This document shows, in pieces, positions 17,196 through 25,700 of a stretch of 64,000 nucleotides of DNA. Position 1 is the stretch's first letter, and each line of letters opens with the position of its first letter. The DNA lies in contig NZ_LQCI01000052.1 in assembly GCF_001613935.1 (NCBI RefSeq), forward strand, positions 439,275 to 503,274, read 5' to 3'. This DNA is from Amycolatopsis regifaucium (GTDB lineage Bacteria > Actinomycetota > Actinomycetes > Mycobacteriales > Pseudonocardiaceae). The position numbers were made by a program, and so were the translations under genes. The notes below the pieces were generated by a model. It had not been told where the DNA came from. It saw only the letters and a program-made list of their open reading frames with translations, and searched no databases.

Positions 17196-17986
17196 GCGAA
17201 CTGCCCCGGCCGCCTGCCCGCACCGGGAGGCCCGGCGAAGGCCTGCGCCAGCCCGAGCCATTCCTCGACGTCCTTGCCGGTGGCGCCCAGATCGGTGTCG
17301 GCGGGATGACGCCGCTGGGTCACCACGAGACAGAAGTCGACGGCGCTGCCGGTGAGTCGCTGCTCGGCGTCCTCCGGCCCGAAGGCCCAGGTGGCGCCGT
17401 CGGGCGCGGTCAGCTCGACCCGGAACTCCTCGGACGGCGGAGCGAGCGAGTTGAGTTTGTAGGCGAAATCGCGGGTCCGCGTACCGAAGCGGGCGATATG
17501 CCAGAGTCTGTCCGTGTTCTCGTGTTGGACGCCGAGCGCGTCGTAGATGTCCTGGCCGTGGGCCCACGTTTCCATGAGGCGCGCCGTCACCATGGACGCC
17601 GCGCTCATCGGCGGGCCGTACCAAGGGATCTTCTGTCCGTCGGGGACGGCGGCGAGTGCCTCGGCGAGCTCCGCGCGACCCGCCCGCCATTCGGCCAGCA
17701 GCTCGCGGGGAGGTTTCTTCGCCCCTTCTTCGGCGCCCTTGTCGACGTAGGTCTCCCCCGTCGCGAGCAGCCCTTCGATCTCGGCCTGCCAGTCGGCCTC
17801 GGAGCCGCGCGCCGCGATGAGCGCCTTCTTGTCCGTCCAGGCCAGATGAGCGATCTGATGGGCGATCGTCCAGCCTTCGGCCGGGGTCTGCCGCGCCCAG
17901 TCCGACGCGGGCAGTTCCGCCACCACGTCGTCGATGGCCTGCGATTCCGCCGCGAGATCCCCAAGGATCACGCCAAGGTCAGCCAT
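17192..17986 (-). CDS. TIGR03084-type DinB/maleylpyruvate-isomerase-fold protein
   Basis: A 264-aa protein with a four-helix DinB-like N-terminal domain: GWTIAHQIAHLAWTDKKALIA supplies metal-binding histidines and ETWAHGQDIYDALG the third. This matches the actinobacterial TIGR03084 family, related to mycothiol-dependent isomerases; the reaction is unknown. Start ATG 17984-17986 has GAGG five bases upstream. It is the first gene of the operon running to 9640 and overlaps the AtuA-like gene by four bases. A dyad at 18033-18050 lies in its promoter region. Confidence 0.82.
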   Translation of the reverse strand: MADLGVILGDLAAESQAIDDVVAELPASDWARQTPAEGWTIAHQIAHLAWTDKKALIAARGSEADWQAEIEGLLATGETYVDKGAEEGAKKPPRELLAEWRAGRAELAEALAAVPDGQKIPWYGPPMSAASMVTARLMETWAHGQDIYDALGVQHENTDRLWHIARFGTRTRDFAYKLNSLAPPSEEFRVELTAPDGATWAFGPEDAEQRLTGSAVDFCLVVTQRRHPADTDLGATGKDVEEWLGLAQAFAGPPGAGRRPGQFA

Positions 17987-18032
17987 GCCCGCCTCCTCGC
18001 GTCCAGCCAAGGCTCGCACCACTCGACGGAAA

Positions 18033-18050
18033 AATCAAGCACGCCTGATT
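18033..18050. promoter_or_regulatory. Candidate TetR operator before the acyl-CoA operon
   Basis: AATCAAGC-AC-GCCTGATT is an 18-bp dyad with one mismatch per arm, 47 bp upstream of the first gene of the 9.6-18 kb operon and flanked by A/T tracts unusual for this genome. Length and symmetry fit a TetR dimer. The regulator could be the TetR at 8925 or the one at 18092. Confidence 0.45.
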
Positions 18051-18091
18051 GTTTTTTGGTCGCTCGTCGCCGGCGTAGCGGCGACACGAGG

Positions 18092-18787
18092 TCAGCCGGA
18101 GATGATGTCCAGCGCGACGGACCGGCCGCCCGCCAGCGAACGGATCCCTTCCTCGGCCGCCATCTTCACTTGCTCCGGCGTGGCGCGCTCCGGGCCGAGA
18201 AGGGCGGTGATGGACGCGGCGAACACCCGGGCTGGGTCCTCGACCGGCAGTCTGTGCTCGATCGAGGCGGCCGTCGTCAAGAAGCCCGTCAACAGGGCCT
18301 GCAGGGCGAACGCCTGATCGGCGAGTGCCCAGTCGTCCCTGGCGAGGTCGTGGCGCCGCCAGATCGGCAGGATGTGGTGCAGGAACGCGCCCGCCCCCAG
18401 CGTTTCGAGCAGGGTCGCCGACCGCGGGTCCTCGGCGAGGACACCGAGCAGGGCGTCGTCGCCGGTCTGCAGCGCGTTGACGAACGGATGCCGGACCGCG
18501 ACCTCCAGCATGTTCGGGCCGAGCCGCGAGGGCCTGGCCAGCTCGGGGTCGGCGGTGACCGCCGCGATGACCTCGTCGGCGAGCGCGACGAAATCGCGGC
18601 TGATCAAGCCGAGCAGCAGATCTTCCTTGGTCTTCCAGTAGAGGTAGACGGTGCCCTTGCCGACGTGGGCCTTGGTGGCGACCTCGGCGATGGTGACGCC
18701 CTTGCTGCCCCGGCCCAGCAGTAGTTCGCCCGCCGCCGCCAGGATGCGTGCCGCTTTGGGCGAGCCGTGTTCAGGCAGTTCCGCCAA
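18092..18787 (-). CDS. TetR-family regulator of the flavin monooxygenase
   Basis: A 231-aa TetR. The HTH (VTIAEVATKAHVGKGTVYLYWKTKEDLL) is near the N-terminus and the C-terminal half is a helical effector domain. The only start that leaves the HTH intact is TTG 18785-18787, with GAGAGG about eight bases upstream, so it overlaps the 3' end of the monooxygenase gene by 17 bp and is translationally linked to it. A 25-bp dyad at 20044-20068 in front of the monooxygenase is its likely autoregulatory operator. Confidence 0.84.
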   Translation of the reverse strand: MAELPEHGSPKAARILAAAGELLLGRGSKGVTIAEVATKAHVGKGTVYLYWKTKEDLLLGLISRDFVALADEVIAAVTADPELARPSRLGPNMLEVAVRHPFVNALQTGDDALLGVLAEDPRSATLLETLGAGAFLHHILPIWRRHDLARDDWALADQAFALQALLTGFLTTAASIEHRLPVEDPARVFAASITALLGPERATPEQVKMAAEEGIRSLAGGRSVALDIISG

Positions 18788-20042
18788 CGATGGTCCTCTC
18801 CGGTGGGCCGGTCAGTAGCGCGCCGACGATATCCGCATTCTTGTACACCGCGATCTCCTCGAGCCGCATGATCCTGTCGGCCAGGCGTTTGCCCGCTTTG
18901 AACCGGCTCAGCAGGGGCATCGTCCGCCGGAGGAGGAGCTGCGCCCGGTTGTCCGCGACGAAGATCCTGCGGTCGGCGAACGCGCCGTCCTGGTAGTGGC
19001 CGACATAGGGCCGGAGTGCGCGTTCCCAGGCGGAGAGGGCGGCACCGACGTCGCCGGGATGCCGCTCCAGCATGCCGCCGAGCAGATCGGCTCCGGTGAG
19101 CCCGGACGAAACACCCATTCCGGCGTAGAGCGTGACGCACCAGGCGGCGTCACCCATCAGGACGACGCGTCCTCGGTGCCAACTGTCCAGGCGCACTTGC
19201 TCGACGGAGTCGAACAGAACGTCGTCGGCGGACTCGAGCGCGTCGATGACGTCACCGAGCACGTTCCCCAGCGGCTTCGGTCCGAAAGCGGCCCGCACGC
19301 GTTCCGCGGGAGACCGGGTGAATTCGGCGTCGACGTCGTCAGTGCGGTAGGTGAGCATGACCGTCGGGTCGTGGTCGGAGAATGCGAAGACCCACAGCGA
19401 GCGGTCCGGTTCGAGCAAGGTGGCGCCCTGCCCGGGAGCGAGACCGGCCGGCGTGCCGGTGTACTGGAACGCGGCGACCATGTAGTTCATCCGCCGCAAG
19501 TACTTCTCGTGCGGACCGAACACCAGTGACCGCACCGTGGACCGCAACCCGTCCGCACCGACGACGAGGTCGAAACGCTCGGTGGTCGTCGTGTCCGAGG
19601 CGGTGTCGAGCAAGGTGACGTCGACACCGTCGGCGTCCTGCTCGATGGCGGTGGGCACGGTCGAGTACCGGATCTCCACGTCGTCGGGGAGAACGGAGAA
19701 CGCGGCCTTCTCGACGTCGCTTCGCAGCATCAGCCACGGTTTGCCGGGCATGTCGGCATAGGACATCCCAGGACGGCTCGACCCGGCGCGGTCGAGGTCG
19801 AGACCGCGCGTCATCGAGGCGCGGTCGTGGATGGCGTCGACCATGCCCAGCCTCTTCGCGGCCGCCTGGCCGGCACCGAACAGTGCGACGAAGTACCCGC
19901 CCGAACGTCTTCGCGGCGCTTTCTCGATGAGCACCGGCCGCCATCCCGCCCGGCGCAACCGTGCCGCGGTGGCGATGCCGCTGACCCCCATGCCGACGAC
20001 GAGTACCCGCCCGGATTCGTTCTCTCCCATGCCATCGAACAT
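18771..20042 (-). CDS. FAD-dependent class A monooxygenase
   Basis: About 423 aa. GMGVSGIATAARLRRAGW is the FAD-binding GxGxxG, VVGADGLRSTVR is the DG motif that binds FAD and NADPH, and GRVVLMGDAAWC is the GD motif. This is the aromatic hydroxylase/FAD-binding-3 family; the C-terminus (AVYKNADIVG) has no extra domain. The substrate is unknown; a drug-modifying or phenolic substrate is possible. The start is uncertain: ATG 20058-20060 lies inside the candidate operator, so ATG 20040-20042 (chosen) or 20028-20030 is more likely. It forms an operon with the following TetR gene. Confidence 0.85.
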   Translation of the reverse strand: MFDGMGENESGRVLVVGMGVSGIATAARLRRAGWRPVLIEKAPRRRSGGYFVALFGAGQAAAKRLGMVDAIHDRASMTRGLDLDRAGSSRPGMSYADMPGKPWLMLRSDVEKAAFSVLPDDVEIRYSTVPTAIEQDADGVDVTLLDTASDTTTTERFDLVVGADGLRSTVRSLVFGPHEKYLRRMNYMVAAFQYTGTPAGLAPGQGATLLEPDRSLWVFAFSDHDPTVMLTYRTDDVDAEFTRSPAERVRAAFGPKPLGNVLGDVIDALESADDVLFDSVEQVRLDSWHRGRVVLMGDAAWCVTLYAGMGVSSGLTGADLLGGMLERHPGDVGAALSAWERALRPYVGHYQDGAFADRRIFVADNRAQLLLRRTMPLLSRFKAGKRLADRIMRLEEIAVYKNADIVGALLTGPPERTIVGGTA

Positions 20043-20043
20043 A

Positions 20044-20068
20044 CTGACCAAAATGTTCATTCGGTCAG
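20044..20068. promoter_or_regulatory. TetR-type operator before the monooxygenase
   Basis: CTGACC and GGTCAG end a 25-bp imperfect dyad (8 of 12 positions per arm symmetrical). It overlaps the most upstream possible start codon of the monooxygenase gene, which encodes a TetR directly downstream. Size and position fit autorepression. Confidence 0.5.
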
Positions 20069-20096
20069 TTTGCGATTCACGTCACAGTTTGGAGAA

Positions 20097-20151
20097 GTAC
20101 GTGAAGGACCCCTTCCTGTACATAGGCGCAAGGAAGGGGGCCTTTATGTAC
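20097..20151. repeat. 55-bp palindrome, GTAC...CCCCTTCC family (degenerate copy)
   Basis: An imperfect inverted repeat from GTACGTGAAGG to CCTTTATGTAC with CCCCTTCCT and AAGGAAGGGG inner parts. It has exactly the same length and largely the same bases as the perfect 55-bp palindrome at 38326-38380. It overlaps the last codon of the truncated imine-reductase remnant (stop at 20144-20146). Confidence 0.72.
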
Positions 20152-20260
20152 TCAGACAAACGCGGGAGGCGTCCGCCTCACCTCCGGGGACGTGGGCGAG
20201 CGCGGTGCCCATGAGACCGAGGCCGATGATCGATACCGGCATGTTCGCGTTGTCCGTCAT
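20144..20260 (-). pseudogene. Truncated N-terminus of an imine-reductase/NAD(P)-binding oxidoreductase
   Basis: A 38-codon reading frame translates as MTDNANMPVSIIGLGLMG followed by TALAHVPGG and a short nonsense tail. The IIGLGLMGTALA block is the first strand-turn-helix of the 6-phosphogluconate-dehydrogenase-like imine reductases, which are normally about 290 aa. Everything after the glycine-rich loop is lost, and the frame ends inside a palindromic repeat. The divergent MerR gene, a frequent partner of such reductases, is also damaged. Decay by deletion is inferred. Confidence 0.68.
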
Positions 20261-20310
20261 GGCACGATCGTCGACGTTGATACCGGCATGAAGGTCAAGC
20301 GGGGAAAGCG

Positions 20311-20562
20311 ATGAAGATCGGTGAACTGAGTCACCCGGTGGGCGTCAACGCCCACCAGTTGTGTTACTACGAAGCCCAAGGCCTCCTGAAGGCGAGCCGA
20401 GGCGCGAACGGCTACCGCGAGTACGACGAGACGGCTTTGCTCCGGGTGGACGAGCAGCTGGCCAAGCTGGCACGTTCGCGGGACGCGCTGGCCGAGTACA
20501 TCGTCGTGGCCGAGCGGGTCGGCGGCGAAAGCCACCCGCCCTTCGACGGCGCCGCCGCGTGA
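20311..20562 (+). CDS. MerR-type regulator with internal in-frame deletion
   Basis: An 83-aa frame. Residues 1-43 are a MerR winged helix (MKIGELSHPVGVNAHQLCYYE, normally HQLRYYE, so a conserved Arg is Cys). Directly after YDETALLRV it jumps to DEQLAKLARSRDALAEYI, which belongs to the C-terminal coiled-coil region. About 35-40 residues of wing and dimerisation helix present in normal 120-130 aa relatives are missing without loss of frame. It probably cannot act as a normal MerR dimer. It overlaps the TPR gene as GTGA, so it may now only provide translational coupling. Confidence 0.66.
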   Translation: MKIGELSHPVGVNAHQLCYYEAQGLLKASRGANGYREYDETALLRVDEQLAKLARSRDALAEYIVVAERVGGESHPPFDGAAA

Positions 20563-21038
20563 ACGAGGCACAGGAAGCGGTCCGGCTGCGGGAGCAAGGC
20601 ACCGACGAGGCCCGCCTGCGGCTGATCGAACTGACCGAGCGGAACCCGGGGAACGCCGTGGTCGCCTACCAAACCGCGTGGGCGCACGACTCAGCCGGAC
20701 TGGAAGCCGAAGCGGCACCGTTCTACGAGCGGGCGCTCACCGGCGAAGGTCTGTCCACAAAGGACAGGCATGGCGTGTTCGTCGGGCTCGGCAGCACGTA
20801 TCGCGTGCTCGGCCGCTACGACGAAGCGCTCGAAACCCTGCGTCGCGGCCTCGACGAGTTCCCGGACGACGCGGCACTGAAGACGTTTCTCGCGATGGCG
20901 CTCTACAACGTCGGCGAGGCGCGCGAGGCGGCCGGAACCCTGTTGAAGGTCCTGGCGGCGACCAGCGCCGACGCCGGGGTGCAGCGATACCGGCGGGCGG
21001 TCGAGTACTACGCCGATCACCTGGACGACGTCGAATGA
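20559..21038 (+). CDS. Tetratricopeptide-repeat protein
   Basis: A 159-aa cytoplasmic protein made of about three to four TPR helix pairs: AVVAYQTAWAHDSAGLEAEAAPFYERAL, GVFVGLGSTYRVLGRYDEALETL, and ALKTFLAMALYNVGEAREAAGTL (quoted in parts) show the W-LG-Y-A-P pattern. The start GTG 20559 overlaps the MerR stop (20560-20562). TPR proteins scaffold protein contacts; partner and role are unknown. Confidence 0.8.
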   Translation: MNEAQEAVRLREQGTDEARLRLIELTERNPGNAVVAYQTAWAHDSAGLEAEAAPFYERALTGEGLSTKDRHGVFVGLGSTYRVLGRYDEALETLRRGLDEFPDDAALKTFLAMALYNVGEAREAAGTLLKVLAATSADAGVQRYRRAVEYYADHLDDVE

Positions 21039-21045
21039 AGCCTTA

Positions 21046-21081
21046 TTGACACCTTGTCAACATAGTCCTACTTTCACGTCA
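21046..21081 (+). promoter_or_regulatory. Leaderless promoter of the crotonase operon with a dyad over the -35
   Basis: Consensus -35 TTGACA (21046-21051), 17-bp spacer and -10 TACTTT (21069-21074). Transcription should begin about seven bases later, at the A of the ATG at 21081, giving a leaderless mRNA; indeed no ribosome-binding site precedes the ATG. The -35 is the left half of the perfect dyad TTGACA-CCT-TGTCAA (21046-21060), a natural repressor site. Confidence 0.6.
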
Positions 21082-21920
21082 TGAGCGCGTATGCCGAAAT
21101 CACCTACGAGGTCGCCGATCGCGTCGCGACGGTCACGCTCGACCGGCCGGAGGCCCGCAACGGGTACACCATCCGCATGGCCGACGAACTCGGCGACGCG
21201 ATGGACCGGGCCGACCGCGACGAGGACGTCCGTGCGGTGATCCTGACCGGCAACGGCAAGGATTTTTCGGTGGGCGCCGACCTGTCGCAGGGCGGTTTTG
21301 ACTTCGACCCGGAGACCGGCCCGGACGCGGCCTGGCAGGAACCGGCGGGGCGCTGCTCGAAGCGGATCTTCACGATGAACAAACCGGTCATCGCGGCATT
21401 GCGGGGCGCCAGTGTCGGCGGCGGCCTCACGATCACGCTGTCGTGCGATTACCGGCTGGCGTCCACGGATTCCCGCTTCGGCTTCGTGTTCGTCCGCCGC
21501 GGCATCTACCCCGAAGGCGCGTCCGCGTGGTTCCTCCCCCGGCTGGTCGGGATGGGCACCGCACTCGACTGGATGATCAGCGGCCGCGTCTTCGGCGCCG
21601 AGGAGGCGAAAGCCGCCGGACTGGTCCACCGTGTGCACGAGCCCGGCGAAGTGCTCGACAAGGCCCGCGAGCTGGCCAGTGAGATCGTCGCGACGACGGC
21701 GCCGGTCTCCGTCGCGGTGACCCGGCAGCTGCTGTACCGGATGGCGAGCGCCGCGTCGCCGTTCCCCGTGCACGAACTGGACTCCCGGCTGATCGGCGGG
21801 CTGGGCACCAGCCCGGACGCCGTCGAGGGGGTCCTGTCCTTCCTGCAGAAACGACCACCGGAGTTCTCCATGCGCGTCGATACCGACCTGCCCGACCACC
21901 TGCCGTGGCGGAACGCATGA
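21081..21920 (+). CDS. Enoyl-CoA hydratase/isomerase (crotonase) family protein
   Basis: A 279-aa crotonase. The oxyanion-hole segments are KDFSVGADL and ALRGASVGGGLTITLSCDYRLA; GIYPEGASAWFLPRLVG carries the C-terminal catalytic glutamate, and the other glutamate position of hydratases (in the GGG segment) is not obvious, so an isomerase or hydratase cannot be told apart. It is cytoplasmic. The gene is read from a leaderless promoter and overlaps the following gene as ATGA. It could supply the hydratase step missing from the 9.6-18 kb operon, but regulation appears separate. Confidence 0.88.
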   Translation: MSAYAEITYEVADRVATVTLDRPEARNGYTIRMADELGDAMDRADRDEDVRAVILTGNGKDFSVGADLSQGGFDFDPETGPDAAWQEPAGRCSKRIFTMNKPVIAALRGASVGGGLTITLSCDYRLASTDSRFGFVFVRRGIYPEGASAWFLPRLVGMGTALDWMISGRVFGAEEAKAAGLVHRVHEPGEVLDKARELASEIVATTAPVSVAVTRQLLYRMASAASPFPVHELDSRLIGGLGTSPDAVEGVLSFLQKRPPEFSMRVDTDLPDHLPWRNA

Positions 21921-22525
21921 CCGCCTATCCCCCGGAACCGTGGAACCTGGCAGGCCAGGCGTATCTGTCGGTCTGGCGTGTCCCGGTGAGCGAACTTCCC
22001 GACCTGCCCGAAGGCGCCGAGCCCGTCGTGGTCGGCGGTCGCGCCCAGGTCTTCGCCGCCTGGGTCGACTACCAGGAGCCCGGACGGCTCCGATACCACG
22101 AACTGCTGGCGACGGTCGCCGTCCGCGGCAAACGTCTCTCCAGCTCCATCACCGACATCTGGGTCGACAGCGAGGTCTCCCTCGCCGGCGGGCGCGCGCT
22201 GTGGGGCATCCCGAAGGACCTCGCCGCGCTCGACTTCACCCACGGACGGACCTTCACCGCCTCTGCGGCCACCCATGAGGACTGGATCGCGACGGCCGCC
22301 TTCACCGCCCGCCCGAGCCTCCCGGTGAAGCTGCCCGCCGCCTTCGATGTCGTCCAGACGCTGGACGGCCGGCTCAACCGGAGCCCCGTCCGAGCGGCGG
22401 CACGGCCGCATCCCGCGGCCGCCGACTGGAAGATCAACGAGGCCGGACCACTCGCCTTCCTCGCCGGTCAGCGGCCCGTCCTGAGTGCTCACCTGCGCGA
22501 TTTCAGACTCGTTTTCGGCGGCTGA
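21917..22525 (+). CDS. Acetoacetate decarboxylase family protein
   Basis: A 202-aa member of the acetoacetate-decarboxylase-like superfamily (YHELLATVAVRGKRLSSSI and VSLAGGRALWGIPKDLA are the recognisable strands around the pocket). In true decarboxylases a lysine Schiff base is used; here the lysine in WGIPKDL is at the right region, so catalysis is possible. Many relatives with other substrates exist. Start ATG 21917 overlaps the crotonase stop. The pair probably acts on one beta-oxo or branched acyl substrate. Confidence 0.78.
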   Translation: MTAYPPEPWNLAGQAYLSVWRVPVSELPDLPEGAEPVVVGGRAQVFAAWVDYQEPGRLRYHELLATVAVRGKRLSSSITDIWVDSEVSLAGGRALWGIPKDLAALDFTHGRTFTASAATHEDWIATAAFTARPSLPVKLPAAFDVVQTLDGRLNRSPVRAAARPHPAAADWKINEAGPLAFLAGQRPVLSAHLRDFRLVFGG

Positions 22526-22604
22526 CCAGCCGCTGAGCGTGATCGTCTAACCCGCCAGGGTGAGCCCGCGACACGCCACCCATTGGGGCACGTGCAGCCT
22601 CCGA

Positions 22605-22620
22605 CCCCTACATGTAGTCT
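22605..22620 (+). promoter_or_regulatory. NrdR-box-like site before nrdA
   Basis: CCCCTACATGTAGTCT contains the perfect 10-bp palindrome CTACATGTAG and matches the 16-bp NrdR consensus (ACACwATATaTwGtGT, recalled) at about 11 positions. NrdR represses ribonucleotide reductase genes in most bacteria. A second tandem box, the usual arrangement, was not found. Confidence 0.4.
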
Positions 22621-22627
22621 CTGGGAA

Positions 22628-22673
22628 CCGACATCGCCCAGCGACGGGGAGACCGCTCGGGAGCGGTTGTCGG
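22628..22673 (+). promoter_or_regulatory. Structured nrdA leader
   Basis: In the 224-bp gap before nrdA, CCGACA (22628-22633) pairs with TGTCGG (22668-22673) around a perfect 7-bp stem ACCGCTC/GAGCGGT (22652-22667). This predicts a two-level stem in the 5' UTR. No B12 box is present, so it is not the cobalamin riboswitch known upstream of Streptomyces nrdABS. Function unknown. Confidence 0.4.
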
Positions 22674-22749
22674 ACAGCTTGGTGAACCTGCAGCGCACGG
22701 CCTTGTGAGGCCTTGTGGTGCTTCAACGCGCCCTTTTGGAGACACGCAT

Positions 22750-25700
22750 ATGTCAGTGGAAACCGGTCAGCGGCCGCCCTCGTCTTCGGACACGACGCCC
22801 GCGACCGTGCGAGTCATCCGGCGGGACGGCAGCGTGTCCCCCTTCGACGCGAACAAGATCTCGGTCGCCGTGACCAAGGCCTTTCTCGCCGTCGAGGGCG
22901 GTGACGCGGCCGCATCGTCGCGGATCCACCACCTGGTCAAGGAACTGACCGAGCAGATCGAGGCCACCCTGCTCCGCCACGCCGGTCCCGAGACCGCGCT
23001 GCACATCGAGCAGATCCAGGACATCGTCGAGCTCGCGCTGATGCGCGGCGAGCACCACAAGGTCGCCCGCGCCTACGTCCTGTACCGCGATGAGCGCGCG
23101 AAGGCCCGCGAGGCCGAGAAGCCCGCCACCTCCGACGTCGCCATCAGCGTCAAGGCGGCCGACGGCTCGCTCCGCCCGCTCGACTGGGCCCGTGTCTCGC
23201 ACGTGGTCGGCGAGGCCGTCGCCGGACTCGAAGACGTCTCGGCCGAGCCGGTGCTGGCCGAGGCCAAGCGCAACCTCTACGACGGCATCAGCGCCGACGA
23301 ACTCGCCCTCGCCCAGATCATGGCCGCGCGCGTGCTCGTCGAGCAGGAGCCGAACTACTCCTACGTCAGTGCCCGGCTGCTGGCGGACAAGCTCCGCGGC
23401 GAGGCGCTCAGCTACCTCGCGGGCGTTCCGCAGCAGGCCAGCCAGGACGAGATGACCGCGCGGTACCCGCAGTACTTCCGGGACTACCTCAAGCGCGCCA
23501 TCGAACTGGAGCTGGTCAACCCCGAGCTGCAGACCTTCGACCTGGACAAGATCACCTCGGCCATCCGCGCCGAACGTGACCTCGACTTCGGCTTCCTCGG
23601 CCTGCAGACCCTGTACGACCGGTACTTCCAGCACCACAACGGCGTCCGGTTCGAACTGCCGCAGGCGTTCTTCATGCGCGTCGCGATGGGGCTGGCGATC
23701 CGCGAGGACAACCGCGAAGACCGCGCCATCGAGTTCTACGAGCTGCTGTCGTCGTTCCACTTCATGGCGTCCACCCCGACGCTGTTCAACTCGGGCACCA
23801 CCCGCCCGCAGCTGTCGTCCTGCTTCCTGACCACCGTCGACGACGACCTGGACTCGATCTTCCAGGCGTACAAGAACAACGCGCTGCTGGCGAAGTACTC
23901 GGGCGGTCTCGGCAACGACTGGACCCCGGTCCGCGGCCTCGGCGCGCACATCAAGGGCACCAACGGCCAGTCGCAGGGTGTCGTGCCGTTCCTCAAGATC
24001 GCCAACGACACCGCCGTCGCGGTGAACCAGGGCGGCAAGCGCAAGGGCGCGGCGTGCGCGTACCTCGAAACCTGGCACGTGGACATCGAGGAATTCCTCG
24101 ACCTGCGCAAGAACACCGGTGACGACCGTCGTCGTACGCACGACATGAACACCGCGAACTGGGTGCCGGACGAGTTCCTCCGCCGGGTCGAGGCCGACGC
24201 GCAGTGGACCCTGTTCTCGCCGAACGAGACCCCGGACCTGCACGACCTCTACGGCACCGCGTTCGCCGAGCGCTACCGCGAGTACGAGGCCGCCGCCGAA
24301 CGCGGCGAGCTGAAGGTGTTCCGCAAGGTCCGCGCGGTCGACCTGTGGCGCCGCATGCTGACCATGCTGTTCGAGACCGGCCACCCGTGGATCACCTTCA
24401 AGGACCCGTGCAACCTGCGTTCGCCGCAGCAGCACGTGGGTGTCGTGCACTCGTCCAACCTGTGCACCGAGATCACGCTGAACACCACCACCGACGAGGT
24501 CGCGGTCTGCAACCTCGGCTCGGTGAACCTGCTCAAGCACGTCACGCCCGAGGGCTTGGACACCAAGCGGCTCGAGAAGACCGTGCGCACCGCGGTGCGC
24601 ATGCTCGACAACGTGATCGACATCAACTTCTACACGATCCCGGAAGCGCGCCGCTCCAACCTGCGCCACCGCCCGATCGGGCTCGGCCTGATGGGCTTCC
24701 AGGACGCGCTGTTCGAGATCGGTGTCCCGCTGTCGTCGGACGAGGCCGTGCAGTTCGCGGACACCAGCATGGAGCACATCAGCTACTACGCGATCTCGGC
24801 GTCGACCGACCTCGCCGAGGAGCGCGGCCAGTACCAGACGTTCGAGGGTTCCTTGTGGAGCAAGGGAATCCTGCCGATCGACTCGCTGCAGCTCCTGATC
24901 GACGCCCGGCAGGGCGACGCGCTCGACGTCGACACCTCGTCCACTTTGGACTGGGCGCCGCTGCGTGAGCGGGTCAAGACCGTCGGGATGCGCAACTCCA
25001 ACGTGATGGCGATCGCGCCGACCGCGACGATCTCCAACATCTGCGGGGTCGGGCAGTCGATCGAGCCGCTGTTCCAGAACCTGTTCGTCAAGTCGAACAT
25101 GTCCGGTGACTTCACCGTGGTGAACCCGCACCTGGTCCGCTCGCTCAAGGAGCGCGGGCTGTGGGACGAGGTCATGGTGTCGGACCTGAAGTACTTCGAC
25201 GGCAGCCTCGGCCAGATCGACCGCGTGCCGGACGACCTCAAGGCGCTGTACGCCACCGCGTTCGAGATCGAGTCGAAGTGGCTGGTGGACGCGGGTTCGC
25301 GGCGCCAGAAGTGGATCGACCAGGCGCAGTCGCTGAACCTGTACATCGCCGCCCCCAGCGGCCGCAAGCTCGACGAGCTGTACCGCTACGCCTGGCACAA
25401 GGGCCTCAAGACCACGTACTACCTGCGGGCGCGGTCCGCGACGCACGTGGAGAAGAGCACCCTGCGCGGCACCGACGGCAAGCTGAACGCGGTCTCGGCC
25501 ACCCCGGCCCCGGCCACACCTTCGGCACCCAAGTCAGTCGCTCCGGCGCCCGCGGCTCCGCCCGCCCCGTCGGCTTCCGCCGCGGTCTCGCCGTCGCCCG
25601 CCGCCGCGGTCCCGGCCGTCCCGGTGACCGCTCCGGCACCGGCCGCCAAGCCGGAGCCGAAGGAGATGCCGAAGGTCTCGGACGTCGACTTCGTCGCCAC

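Noticed and set aside
22526..22749. Cobalamin riboswitch before nrdA, expected by analogy with Streptomyces
   Set aside because: The B12 box and the GGGAA...CCGCAGC core are absent; only an NrdR-like box and a different stem are visible.
22753..25446. An 897-codon open frame on the minus strand opposite nrdA
   Set aside because: It is antisense to a clearly conserved gene, has low-complexity Val/Arg/Asp-rich composition and no recognisable motif; long antisense frames are normal at this GC content.
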